The position numbers and the translations under genes are program-made. Below the pieces are notes generated by a model. That model did not search any database and was not told the origin of the DNA. It was given only the letters and a program-made list of their open reading frames with translations. A stretch of DNA of 64,000 nucleotides from Sphingobacterium faecale (lineage in GTDB: Bacteria > Bacteroidota > Bacteroidia > Sphingobacteriales > Sphingobacteriaceae). Shown here one piece after another: positions 28,236-36,274 of the stretch (the stretch's first letter is position 1; every line of letters begins with the position of its first letter). The stretch lies in the NCBI RefSeq assembly GCF_016746095.1, contig NZ_JAERTY010000013.1, forward strand, positions 62,001 through 126,000, in the 5' to 3' direction.

Positions 28236-29147
28236 ATGATTAACTTAAGAATAATACGGTTTTTCACAATACTAGCAGTTATGTCGATCTCTTGTCAGAG
28301 AGACGTGATTTCCATACCCCAGTCTACCGTCCACATTAATCAGCCTACATACCGTGTAAAAGACTCTGTTCGTTTTCAATTTCAGGGGGATGCAGATATG
28401 ATTACATTTTATTCGGGAGAGCGCGGACATGAATATAGACATCGTGATCGTGTACTATTAGAAGGCGGTGATTTATTAGTCAATATCGAAACGAATGTAC
28501 TGTATGGTGTACAAAAAGATAATCTAAAACTTTTGATGTCCACAGATTTCTCGGGCAAGTATACCAAAGACGATTTGACAGCGGCGACTTGGACTGATAT
28601 CAGTGACCGACTGGAGTGGAGCACAGGAACTCGCCTTATTTCCAAAGATGCTAATGTAACCGATCTGTTAATTGCGGGGCGTCCACTGTATTTTGGATTT
28701 AAGTATGCAGGAGCAAAATCAACAACGGGAACTGCCCAGCAACGTACTTGGCGTGTATATCAGTTCAATATACACAATAAGTTTTCCGAAAGTGAAATAA
28801 TTCCGGTTACTAATAGAGCAGAAGCAGGCTGGCAAGCAATAACTAATCTTTCATCAGATCCAGATTTGGGCGTGTGGAATTTAACAGGTTATTCAGACAT
28901 GATTACTTATGTTCCCGAAAGTAATTTAAATGACGTGGAGAAATGGGTGGTATCAAAACGATTTGATCCCAATAAAGTTGCTCCTGATAGGGGCGTCGCT
29001 ATAAAAAAATATCCTGATAGTCCGCTCAAAGAATTTAAATATGCCTTCACTGAAGCAGGTGAGTATGAAGTTACTTTTGTATTTGTAAATGCCAACTATA
29101 GTGATCAAAAAGAAGTTGTTCAGACCGTAAAGGTCATTGTTGAATAA
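28236..29147 (+). CDS. DUF5017-type surface lipoprotein
   Basis: The start at 28236 gives a clean lipoprotein signal (MINLRIIRFFTILAVMSISC, lipid Cys20); ATGs at 28209 and 28230 would merely lengthen it. The roughly 300-residue mature protein has a PKD-like N-terminal strand region (VHINQPTYRVKDSVRFQFQG, then DMITFYSGERGHEYRHRD) and the DUF5017 body, ending with a second PKD-like domain (AFTEAGEYEVTFVFVNANY). Proteins of this type sit after SusD in many PULs and probably bind glycan at the cell surface (SusE/SusF role). Confidence 0.75.
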   Translation: MINLRIIRFFTILAVMSISCQRDVISIPQSTVHINQPTYRVKDSVRFQFQGDADMITFYSGERGHEYRHRDRVLLEGGDLLVNIETNVLYGVQKDNLKLLMSTDFSGKYTKDDLTAATWTDISDRLEWSTGTRLISKDANVTDLLIAGRPLYFGFKYAGAKSTTGTAQQRTWRVYQFNIHNKFSESEIIPVTNRAEAGWQAITNLSSDPDLGVWNLTGYSDMITYVPESNLNDVEKWVVSKRFDPNKVAPDRGVAIKKYPDSPLKEFKYAFTEAGEYEVTFVFVNANYSDQKEVVQTVKVIVE

Positions 29148-29166
29148 GAAATATTTAACTCATATT

Positions 29167-30198
29167 ATGGTAAGATTTAGTTTAAAATATTCTTTATGGT
29201 TTATTACCCTAGTGATGCTTTCTGCCTGCGATAGCAAAGAAGATACAGGCCTTTACTCGATATATCAACTTGATAAATATAAAAATGGGAAGGGGGTTGT
29301 TTCATTAAACGAAACTTGGGAAAAGCAGGAATCTCTTATGAAGTCATTTCCTAAAGGCATAGAGGTATATCGAACCCATAGGGAGATTAATGGAAAGGTT
29401 TCCAATATCTGTTTAGTAGCCTTCAACCCTAAGCATAATATAGATTTTAAACCTATCGTTTCAAAAGTAGCCCAGACCCCTACGGATTTTTTTAAGGCAG
29501 AGTCTGGTGATGTTTATGTTTGCTTGAATGCTGGTTTTTTCTCAGGCAATACAAGCCTAAGCTTAGCCATATACAATACGGCTATACAATCTATTAATAC
29601 CAAGAGCTTGCAGAGACCTTTCAATAATGTCAATACACCTTATTATCCTACTAGGGCGGCTTTTGGGCTTAACAGTGATTTTGCTCCTTCTGTATCTTGG
29701 GTATACAGTGTAGGGGCCGGCAATGGGGTTCTTTATCAATACCCACAGCCGAGTCCCAATGAGCTCGGTTTGGCCCCACAGAATATACCTTCTGCAATTT
29801 TTCCTCAGGGAGGGGCTGTCTGGAATCCAAGAAGTGCCATTGGTGGTAGTCCTATGTTAATCCATAAAGGGCAGATCAAAATAACAGATAACGAAGAGTT
29901 GGCCGACTTAGACAACAACGCAAAGCGTGCCCGGTCTGCAATTGGACATCTTAGTAATGGAAATATAGTATTGTTGGCTGCGGAGGGAGCGCAGACGGGA
30001 AATGTTAATCCGTCATTTCATGGGTTGACATTGAGAGAATTAGCAGACGTGATGCTGGAGGTTGGATGTGTGGGTGCTATCAATCTCGATGGTGGAGGGT
30101 CGTCATCTATGGTTATTGGGGGAGAGCAGGTGATCACTCCTTCCGATAAAAATGGAGAAAGAAAGGTAGTCAGCGCTATTATTCTGAAGGGCCGATAA
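29167..30198 (+). CDS. phosphodiester glycosidase family (NAGPA-like) lipoprotein
   Basis: Start chosen at 29167, where MVRFSLKYSLWFITLVMLSAC makes a lipoprotein signal (Cys21) and avoids the 11-bp overlap given by the ATG at 29137. The C-terminal domain carries the NAGPA (DUF2233) hallmarks: CLNAGFFSG, NPRSAIGGSPMLIHKG, RARSAIGHLSNGNIVLL and GAINLDGGGSSSMVI. The human relative cleaves a sugar-1-phosphate phosphodiester to uncover mannose-6-phosphate, and bacterial members are thought to cut phosphodiester bonds in glycans. This hints that the ligand of this PUL is a phosphoglycan or teichoic-acid-like polymer, which remains inference. Confidence 0.85.
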   Translation: MVRFSLKYSLWFITLVMLSACDSKEDTGLYSIYQLDKYKNGKGVVSLNETWEKQESLMKSFPKGIEVYRTHREINGKVSNICLVAFNPKHNIDFKPIVSKVAQTPTDFFKAESGDVYVCLNAGFFSGNTSLSLAIYNTAIQSINTKSLQRPFNNVNTPYYPTRAAFGLNSDFAPSVSWVYSVGAGNGVLYQYPQPSPNELGLAPQNIPSAIFPQGGAVWNPRSAIGGSPMLIHKGQIKITDNEELADLDNNAKRARSAIGHLSNGNIVLLAAEGAQTGNVNPSFHGLTLRELADVMLEVGCVGAINLDGGGSSSMVIGGEQVITPSDKNGERKVVSAIILKGR

Positions 30199-30253
30199 TA
30201 TAATGTATCGGTTAGCACATATTAATAAAATATAAAAAAATAAGTATATAGAA

Positions 30254-31957
30254 ATGAAGAGAAGAAACTTTCTAGAGTCTTTAGCTATTGCAGGAGGAAC
30301 AATCGCCACTACAGCAATTCCCCGTTTACCGGCCATAGCCGCTACTCCAACTCATATTAATGCTGCCGCGCATAAAACTGATGTTTTGATTGCGGGAGGA
30401 GGATTAGGAGGATGTTCCTCCGCCTTAGCTTTACTTCGCAATGGGCATAGCGTCATTATGACCGAAGAGACAGATTGGATCGGCGGGCAGATGACTCAAC
30501 AGGCTGTTCCTCCCGATGAGCATGCTAGTATCGAAACCCATGGAGCGCCAGCCTCTTACTTAGTTTATCGCCAAAAGGTTAGGGAGTATTATTTTAAAAA
30601 TTACCCACTCACAAAAGCAGCGAAGGATAATCCTATATTAAATCCAGGAAACGGCTGGGTTTCTAGACTTTGTCATGAGCCAAAAGTAGGGTTGGCGGTT
30701 TTGTATGAGATGCTATCGCCTTATATTTCCAACGGACAGCTCAATTTACTTTTGGAACATAAGCTTGTCTCTAGTGACACCAAAGGTAAGTTTGTAAATA
30801 CGGTGACAGTCAGAGATCTGCGTTCTTCCCAATTGCACAAGATCGAAGCAGCCTATTTTATCGATGCAACCGAGTTGGGGGATCTGTTACCATTGACGGG
30901 TACGGAGTATGTCACAGGTACAGAGTCCAAAGCAGAGACCGGCGAGTTGCATGCTCCTGAAATAGGTAACCCACACGATAACCAAGCTTTTACCGCATGT
31001 TTCGCATTAGAGTACCATAACCGTGAAGATTATGCACAAAAACCGGCAGACTATAATTTCTGGTCAAAGTATATACCACAAATCCAACCAGCTTGGCCAG
31101 GTAAGTTACTGAGTCTGGTATATTCGGATCCACGTACATTACAGCCAAAGACCTATGCATTTGATCCCACAGGTGCAAGCACTGCCCCTGTGTACAATCT
31201 ATGGAGTTACAGGCGAATTATTGATAAGCGGAATTTTGAGCAAGATTTTTATAAAAGTGATATTACTATTATCAACTGGCCTCAGAATGATTATATGTTA
31301 GGTAATATTATAGGAGCTTCTGAAAATGAGTTTAAAGAACATGTTCATTCAGCAAAGCAATTGGGGCTTTCACTTTTGTATTGGTTACAGACTGAAGCCC
31401 CAAGGCCCGATGGTGGTAAAGGGTGGCCTGGCTTATGCCTCAATAAAGACGCGTTGGGTACAGTCGATGGTTTTGCTAAGTATCCTTATGTACGTGAAGC
31501 TAGACGGATCAGAGCACTATTTACTGTTGTAGAACAGCATGTCGGTCAAGATAATAGAGCAAAAGCGATAAAAGTAGGCGAAAATCCAAATAAGGCTGCG
31601 AGTTTTTATGACAGTGTAGGTATAGGTTATTACCCCATAGATTTACACCCTACCCAGCGTGTGAATTTTATTGATTTTCCGTCTTTAAAATTTGAAATAC
31701 CTCTAGGGGCATTGATTCCCGTACGCATGGAAAATATTTTTCCAGCAAACAAGAATATAGGGACGACACATATTACGAACGGTTGTTACAGGCTGCATCC
31801 GGTAGAGTGGAGTATAGGCGAAGCCGTCGGTTTGTTGCTAGTCTACGCTAAAGAAAAGAGTGTAAGCCCTAGAGAGGTAAGACAGAATAGAGAACTATTG
31901 ACTGACTTTCAAGCTTTTATCAAGACACAAGGGATTGACATACGTTGGAAAGACTAA
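30254..31957 (+). CDS. Tat-exported FAD-dependent oxidoreductase (FAD_oxidored family)
   Basis: A 567-residue protein beginning with a twin-arginine type signal (KRRNFLESLAIAGG). The FAD-binding Rossmann motif GGGLGG lies at 48-53 (DVLIAGGGLGGCSSALALLR), followed by the acidic residue of EETDWIGGQMTQQ. A YFIDATELGDLLPLTG block is typical of the FAD_oxidored family. A C-terminal TTHITNGCYRLHPVEWSIGEAVG motif closes the flavin site. The substrate is unknown. It lies after the phosphodiester glycosidase in the same operon, so it probably oxidises a released sugar or aglycone in the periplasm. Confidence 0.85.
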   Translation: MKRRNFLESLAIAGGTIATTAIPRLPAIAATPTHINAAAHKTDVLIAGGGLGGCSSALALLRNGHSVIMTEETDWIGGQMTQQAVPPDEHASIETHGAPASYLVYRQKVREYYFKNYPLTKAAKDNPILNPGNGWVSRLCHEPKVGLAVLYEMLSPYISNGQLNLLLEHKLVSSDTKGKFVNTVTVRDLRSSQLHKIEAAYFIDATELGDLLPLTGTEYVTGTESKAETGELHAPEIGNPHDNQAFTACFALEYHNREDYAQKPADYNFWSKYIPQIQPAWPGKLLSLVYSDPRTLQPKTYAFDPTGASTAPVYNLWSYRRIIDKRNFEQDFYKSDITIINWPQNDYMLGNIIGASENEFKEHVHSAKQLGLSLLYWLQTEAPRPDGGKGWPGLCLNKDALGTVDGFAKYPYVREARRIRALFTVVEQHVGQDNRAKAIKVGENPNKAASFYDSVGIGYYPIDLHPTQRVNFIDFPSLKFEIPLGALIPVRMENIFPANKNIGTTHITNGCYRLHPVEWSIGEAVGLLLVYAKEKSVSPREVRQNRELLTDFQAFIKTQGIDIRWKD

Positions 31958-32025
31958 GGGAGAAAAACCTGCTGTTTTATAGTTCACGTTTTAATGTATA
32001 GCATGTTTTTAAAGAATAAAGATAA

Positions 32026-32538
32026 ATGAACAGAAGAGATGCTTTGAAAAATGGATTGCTGCTTTTGGGAGGTGTTTTTGTAATATCAGGATGCGGCGAG
32101 GATCAAACAGTACACTACAATAATTTCAAACTGAAGGCTACAGAAGTTGTTTTTCTTAAAGTTTTGGCAGAGACTATCATACCACAGACAGACACTTTAG
32201 GGAGTGAAAAGTTAGGTCTTCATGAGTTTGTCTTAAAAATGCTGGACGATTGCCACAGTCCTACCGAACAGGCGCAGTTTTGCGATGGACTTAGCCGGTT
32301 TCGCAAGTGGGCACAGGAGAGGTTGGAAAAAGCGTTTGAAAATACCAGTTTAAAAGAACGTACCCATGTGTTGCAAAGCATGGGAGAAGTAGATATAGAA
32401 AATGTAGATCTATTTTATAAGATCACCAAAAAAAGGGTCATCCAAGGGTATCTAAAATCAAAATATGTCATGACTGATTTGGTACCGTACCAGTTGGTGC
32501 CAGATCGGTATGTGGGAGATGTAGCTCTATCATCATAA
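32026..32538 (+). CDS. gluconate 2-dehydrogenase subunit 3-like protein (hitchhiker small subunit)
   Basis: A 170-residue protein with both a twin-arginine start (NRRDALKNG) and a lipobox (ISGC, Cys23), so it should be a Tat-exported lipoprotein. The conserved LKVLAETIIPQTDTLGSEKLG is the family signature. Such small subunits carry a cofactor-loaded, signal-less GMC enzyme across the membrane; here the GMC gene follows 25 nt later. No cytochrome c subunit is encoded nearby, so the electron acceptor must lie elsewhere. Confidence 0.85.
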   Translation: MNRRDALKNGLLLLGGVFVISGCGEDQTVHYNNFKLKATEVVFLKVLAETIIPQTDTLGSEKLGLHEFVLKMLDDCHSPTEQAQFCDGLSRFRKWAQERLEKAFENTSLKERTHVLQSMGEVDIENVDLFYKITKKRVIQGYLKSKYVMTDLVPYQLVPDRYVGDVALSS

Positions 32539-32563
32539 AATCTTAATTGTAAAGAGAATTTAT

Positions 32564-34279
32564 ATGTCATTCAATATAAATAAAGTTAAATCTGCCAACA
32601 CATATGATGTCATCGTTGTTGGTTCGGGTGCTAGCGGTAGTTGGGCAGCAAAGGAGTTTAGTGAGCAAGGACTTCGTACCCTTCTTTTAGAGAGAGGCCG
32701 GGATGTGGAACATATCAAGGATTACCCTACCACCAATATGTATCCTTATGAGTTTGAGCATCGATTAGAAATGCCCTATGAAGATAAAGTTACGAATCCT
32801 ATCGTAAACCGATGTTATGCATACAAAGAAGACTCACAGCATTTTTTTGTCAAGGACCAAGAGCACCCTTACATCCAAGTTAAGGATTTTGATTGGATCC
32901 GGGGGTATCAAGTGGGTGGAAAGTCTCTCTTATGGGCGAGACAGGTACAGCGATGGAGTGATTTCGATTTTGAGGGGCCTGCCCGTGACGGTTTTGCCGT
33001 GGATTGGCCTATACGCTATACAGATATTGCTCCATGGTATAGCTATGTTGAACGCTTTATAGGTGTTTCTGGAAATCAGGATAATATTCCAGAGCTTCCG
33101 GATGGAGAGTTCCTTCCTCCATTTCCATTGGGTAGGGTAGAGCAGCACCTAAAAGAAACCGTAGCTAACCACTTTCCAGGTCGCCATGTGATCAGTGCAC
33201 GTTGTGCTCACTTGTCCAAAGCACAGCCCATACATTTTAAACAGGGACGGACGGATTGTGTCAATCGTTTACTTTGTCAGAGAGGATGTCCATTCGGAGG
33301 ATACTATAGTGCTAATGCGGTGACGATACCATGGGCAAAGAAAACGGGTAATTTGACCTTAAGGACTCATGCTGTAGTTCATTCTGTGTTGTACGAAGAG
33401 ACAACGAAAAAAGCAGTAGGCGTTAAGGTTATTGATGCGAATAGTAAAGAAGAAATAGATTATTTTGCACGTGTTATATTCCTTAATGCATCTACTTTAA
33501 ATACCAATTTGATTCTTCTGAATTCCAAATCAAACCGTTTCCCGGAAGGGTTGGGCAATGATAATCAATTGTTGGGAAAATATGTAGCATTTCATAACTA
33601 TACTGCATTGGTCATGGCAGAATATGAAGGTTTTCAGAACTATAAGACCACAGGTAGAAACCCTGCCGCAGGAGCTTACATGCCTCGTTTCAGAAATCTT
33701 CATAAGCAGGATACTGATTTTCTCCGCGGGTGGTCTGCAGGGATAAGTACACAGCGAAAAGAACTGATTGATCCCGAGGCTGTAGGTATTGATTTGAAGA
33801 ACAGTCTGTTAAATCCTAGATTGGGCCCTTGGAGTATTTTTTCTTATATGATGGGCGAAACGCTACCTAAGGAGAGCAATTTAGTTACTTTGGATAATTT
33901 ACAGACGGATTCTTGGGGAATTCCTCTATTGCGTATCGACGTTGATTATGACGATAATGATAGAAAAATGAGAGATGACTACTTTCAGGAAATGGGTGAT
34001 ATGTTTGATAAGGCAGGGTTTACCAATATCAAAAAAGTACCTGATAAGAGAAGACCTGGAAATGATATACATGAGATGGGGGGCGCCCGCATGGGAGTCG
34101 ATCCCAGGACATCTATTGTTAATAAGTGGAATCAGATCCATAGTTGTAAGAATGTCTTTGTTACGGATGGGGCATGTATGACGAGCACATCTACACAAAA
34201 TCCTACTTTAACTTTTATGGCACTCACTGCGCGGGCAGCTAACTACGCCTTGGGTGAAATGAAAAAGAGAAATTTATAA
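32564..34279 (+). CDS. GMC-family FAD oxidoreductase (sugar or glucoside dehydrogenase type)
   Basis: A 571-residue flavoenzyme without a signal peptide. The N-terminal dinucleotide site is DVIVVGSGASGSWAAKEF (about 15-32). The C-terminal catalytic block is HEMGGARMG and later TSTQNPTLTFMAL, the usual His/Asn pair. Cysteines C232, C238 and C242 form a C-x5-C-x3-C cluster in TDCVNRLLCQRGCPFGG, the spacing reported for the iron-sulfur ligands of FAD-glucose dehydrogenases. It is co-encoded with the Tat small subunit and likely forms a periplasmic dehydrogenase acting on a sugar, possibly at C3. Substrate is not shown by sequence. Confidence 0.88.
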   Translation: MSFNINKVKSANTYDVIVVGSGASGSWAAKEFSEQGLRTLLLERGRDVEHIKDYPTTNMYPYEFEHRLEMPYEDKVTNPIVNRCYAYKEDSQHFFVKDQEHPYIQVKDFDWIRGYQVGGKSLLWARQVQRWSDFDFEGPARDGFAVDWPIRYTDIAPWYSYVERFIGVSGNQDNIPELPDGEFLPPFPLGRVEQHLKETVANHFPGRHVISARCAHLSKAQPIHFKQGRTDCVNRLLCQRGCPFGGYYSANAVTIPWAKKTGNLTLRTHAVVHSVLYEETTKKAVGVKVIDANSKEEIDYFARVIFLNASTLNTNLILLNSKSNRFPEGLGNDNQLLGKYVAFHNYTALVMAEYEGFQNYKTTGRNPAAGAYMPRFRNLHKQDTDFLRGWSAGISTQRKELIDPEAVGIDLKNSLLNPRLGPWSIFSYMMGETLPKESNLVTLDNLQTDSWGIPLLRIDVDYDDNDRKMRDDYFQEMGDMFDKAGFTNIKKVPDKRRPGNDIHEMGGARMGVDPRTSIVNKWNQIHSCKNVFVTDGACMTSTSTQNPTLTFMALTARAANYALGEMKKRNL

Positions 34280-34289
34280 AAGCTAAGTT

Positions 34290-35120
34290 ATGCGAGCAGC
34301 TATATTGTTGTTGTTTTTATCGATTAGTTTCCCTCCTTCTGCTTCGATAGATAGGGTGGATTCTACTACGCGAAGGCCTTGTTATCCAGGAGCCTATTAT
34401 CGTAAGGTTGTCTCGGACCTTGATCACTGGACTGGCATTACAGGCAGAGTCAGACTGCCTGTAATTGAATTCGATAAGAATCGGGTCAATACGAATAAAC
34501 CGGGCCAGTTCTTAGATAATCCTACGGTATACATGGGAGGAAATATGGATGGACAAGAGACAGATATTGGTCTGACTTGGGAGGTAATCAAAGAGTCAGA
34601 TGGTACAATATCAAAAGAACGTAAGGCATATCGTCCTTTTTTTAGGCGTAACGCTTATGGCAAAAGTAAACAGAAGTTTACTTGGATTTCTGGTCCTCCG
34701 GAGCCCCAATATTACTGGTACCCAGGGGATGTTATCTCTATTACAGTAAAGATCATACGGGATGGTGTTTTAAAGTTCACGGTAGAGGGAGAAGGTAAGA
34801 AGTATGAGACTGAGGTCGCTTGTGATGCTTATATTTTCGGTCGAGCAGGCGAATTTAAAAGAGTGAATGCTATTGATCAGGTCGGTAATGAAAATAAGCC
34901 GGTGCAACCCACAAATACCAAGGTTATAAAGTCAGAGTGGGCCTATACTTATCTTTTAAAAATGGAAAATGGCAAAGAAATCAAACGTTCACTAAATACA
35001 GGTCGACATATAGAAATGAGTTGTCCGCAAATAGAACATTTTCCACTACAGCAACATCACAGACTGAATAAAAAAGGTGGAGAAAGTATAGATATTTACG
35101 GCCGGTTTCCGATCCCTTAG
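34290..35120 (+). CDS. exported protein of unknown function
   Basis: A 276-residue protein starting 10 nt after the GMC gene, with a short hydrophobic signal (RAAILLLFLSISFPPSAS). The body is rich in aromatic and charged residues, with a proline-rich turn EPQYYWYPGDVISITVK and beta-strand alternation suggesting a jelly-roll. Cysteines are few. I do not recognise a family. As the last gene of the operon it may bind or act on the PUL substrate. Confidence 0.55.
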   Translation: MRAAILLLFLSISFPPSASIDRVDSTTRRPCYPGAYYRKVVSDLDHWTGITGRVRLPVIEFDKNRVNTNKPGQFLDNPTVYMGGNMDGQETDIGLTWEVIKESDGTISKERKAYRPFFRRNAYGKSKQKFTWISGPPEPQYYWYPGDVISITVKIIRDGVLKFTVEGEGKKYETEVACDAYIFGRAGEFKRVNAIDQVGNENKPVQPTNTKVIKSEWAYTYLLKMENGKEIKRSLNTGRHIEMSCPQIEHFPLQQHHRLNKKGGESIDIYGRFPIP

Positions 35121-35270
35121 TCCGTTAGAATTGCCGCTGTATATCTCCCGATAACTACATCTAGGATCGCCCTTATCGAGATCTTAACAAAAACATAATA
35201 GTGTTTTGTTGTTTTATCTATATGTTAATGATTACTTTTATTCGTTTTTTATTTTAATTACCGTTTGTAT

Positions 35271-35318
35271 GTGTTGTGTACATTTAGTCTCTTAAAGGGG
35301 ACTAAATGTATACAACAC
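35271..35318. repeat. long hairpin, 19-bp stem
   Basis: GTGTTGTGTACATTTAGTC (35271-35289) and GACTAAATGTATACAACAC (35300-35318) are complementary over all 19 positions with one G-T wobble, around a 10-nt loop. No T tract follows, so it may be a terminator for the upstream operon, a regulator site, or the scar of a small mobile repeat. Confidence 0.65.
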
Positions 35319-35423
35319 TCAGAATTTGTTGATCTTCTTGTTTAATTTTTGGTGTTTATATGAATTTAGGAGAAATGTAATCATGGCGAACATTTTTTAT
35401 AATTTCATTTAAATTGGTAATTT

Positions 35424-35431
35424 TAGGTTTG
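35424..35431 (+). promoter_or_regulatory. possible -7 promoter element of sigma gene
   Basis: TAGGTTTG fits the Bacteroidota -7 consensus TAnnTTTG. No convincing -33 TTG lies at the right spacing. If used, the leader before the sigma ATG at 35556 would be about 118 nt. Confidence 0.3.
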
Positions 35432-35555
35432 TAATGCCCACTGTCTATATAACCGAAATAAACCCGAAAAGACTTTAGGAGATAAAATGATGTACGGCAT
35501 TTCTAATAAAAATCTATTTTCGAAACTTAAGAATCTTAATATATAATTTAGGGAC

Positions 35556-36152
35556 ATGATCCCTGCAGATTTAAACCGGATGGAAAGTATAGAGGGTAGA
35601 CTTATCCGCTTATTGAGGACAGATAGCGAAGCTGCATTTCAGGAAGTCTATGATATGTATTCTGCTCGTATATATCGTTTTTCATTGGTTCTGTTGAAAG
35701 ATACAGGGTGGAGCGAAGATATTGTTCAGGAGGTATTTGTCAAACTATGGAAAAGCAGAAGACAGCTGGATGTCAATAAAGACCTATGGGTCTATTTATA
35801 TGTGCTTACCAAGCGTACTGCCCTTAATAAATTAAGAGATATCGAGACTTTCAGTTCTTCTTTCGACCTTCTTTGGGAAAATATATCGCGACTTGGGGAT
35901 TCTCCGGATGAGAAGTTGATCAATAAGGAACTTGGATTATATTTAGAAAAAATATTGGGCAGACTACCTGAGCGGCAGCGTGAAGTTTTTAGATTAAGTC
36001 GATTCGAGGGCTATACCCATCAACAGATTGCAGAAAAACTCAATATATCACCCAACACAGTCAAAAATCACCTTATACAGGCTTTGAAAACAATCCGCTC
36101 TTTACCTCTGGATATTAATTATTTTCTTTTTATTCTTTTTATATCGCTGTAA
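35556..36152 (+). CDS. ECF RNA polymerase sigma factor
   Basis: A 198-residue sigma-70 family protein of the ECF type. Region 2 is seen in FQEVYDMYSARIYRFSLVLL, WSEDIVQEVFVKLWKSR and VYLYVLTKRTALNKLRD, region 4 in LPERQREVFRLSRFEGYTHQ followed by IAEKLNISPNTVKNHL. ATGs at 35556 and 35580 are both possible starts. It lies before a FecR gene on the same strand, and a terminator-like palindrome separates the two. It should direct transcription of the SusC/SusD operon that follows. Confidence 0.92.
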   Translation: MIPADLNRMESIEGRLIRLLRTDSEAAFQEVYDMYSARIYRFSLVLLKDTGWSEDIVQEVFVKLWKSRRQLDVNKDLWVYLYVLTKRTALNKLRDIETFSSSFDLLWENISRLGDSPDEKLINKELGLYLEKILGRLPERQREVFRLSRFEGYTHQQIAEKLNISPNTVKNHLIQALKTIRSLPLDINYFLFILFISL

Positions 36153-36195
36153 TTCAGTTGTTTATTTTAAATTTTCTTTTCTCTGTAAAAATAAT

Positions 36196-36217
36196 AAAAA
36201 AGGACTAGTCCTTTTTT
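36196..36217 (+). terminator. intrinsic terminator or attenuator between sigma and FecR genes
   Basis: A perfect 22-bp palindrome AAAAAAGGACTAGTCCTTTTTT, extended by two more T residues. The stem with CTAG loop plus T tract has the form of an intrinsic terminator. It lies 43 nt after the sigma stop and 57 nt before the FecR start, so it could reduce anti-sigma transcription relative to sigma. Confidence 0.65.
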
Positions 36218-36274
36218 TTCTTTTTAGGGTTCTGTACTATAAGCGACTATAGCTAAGAATTAAAAAAGAGAAAT

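Larger units (their letters stand above)
35121..35555. other. intergenic region between PULs
   Basis: These 435 bp are AT-rich and hold no gene I can support. They contain a strong 19-bp hairpin (35271-35318) and a -7-like element (35424-35431), and separate the oxidoreductase operon from the next sigma gene. Confidence 0.6.
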
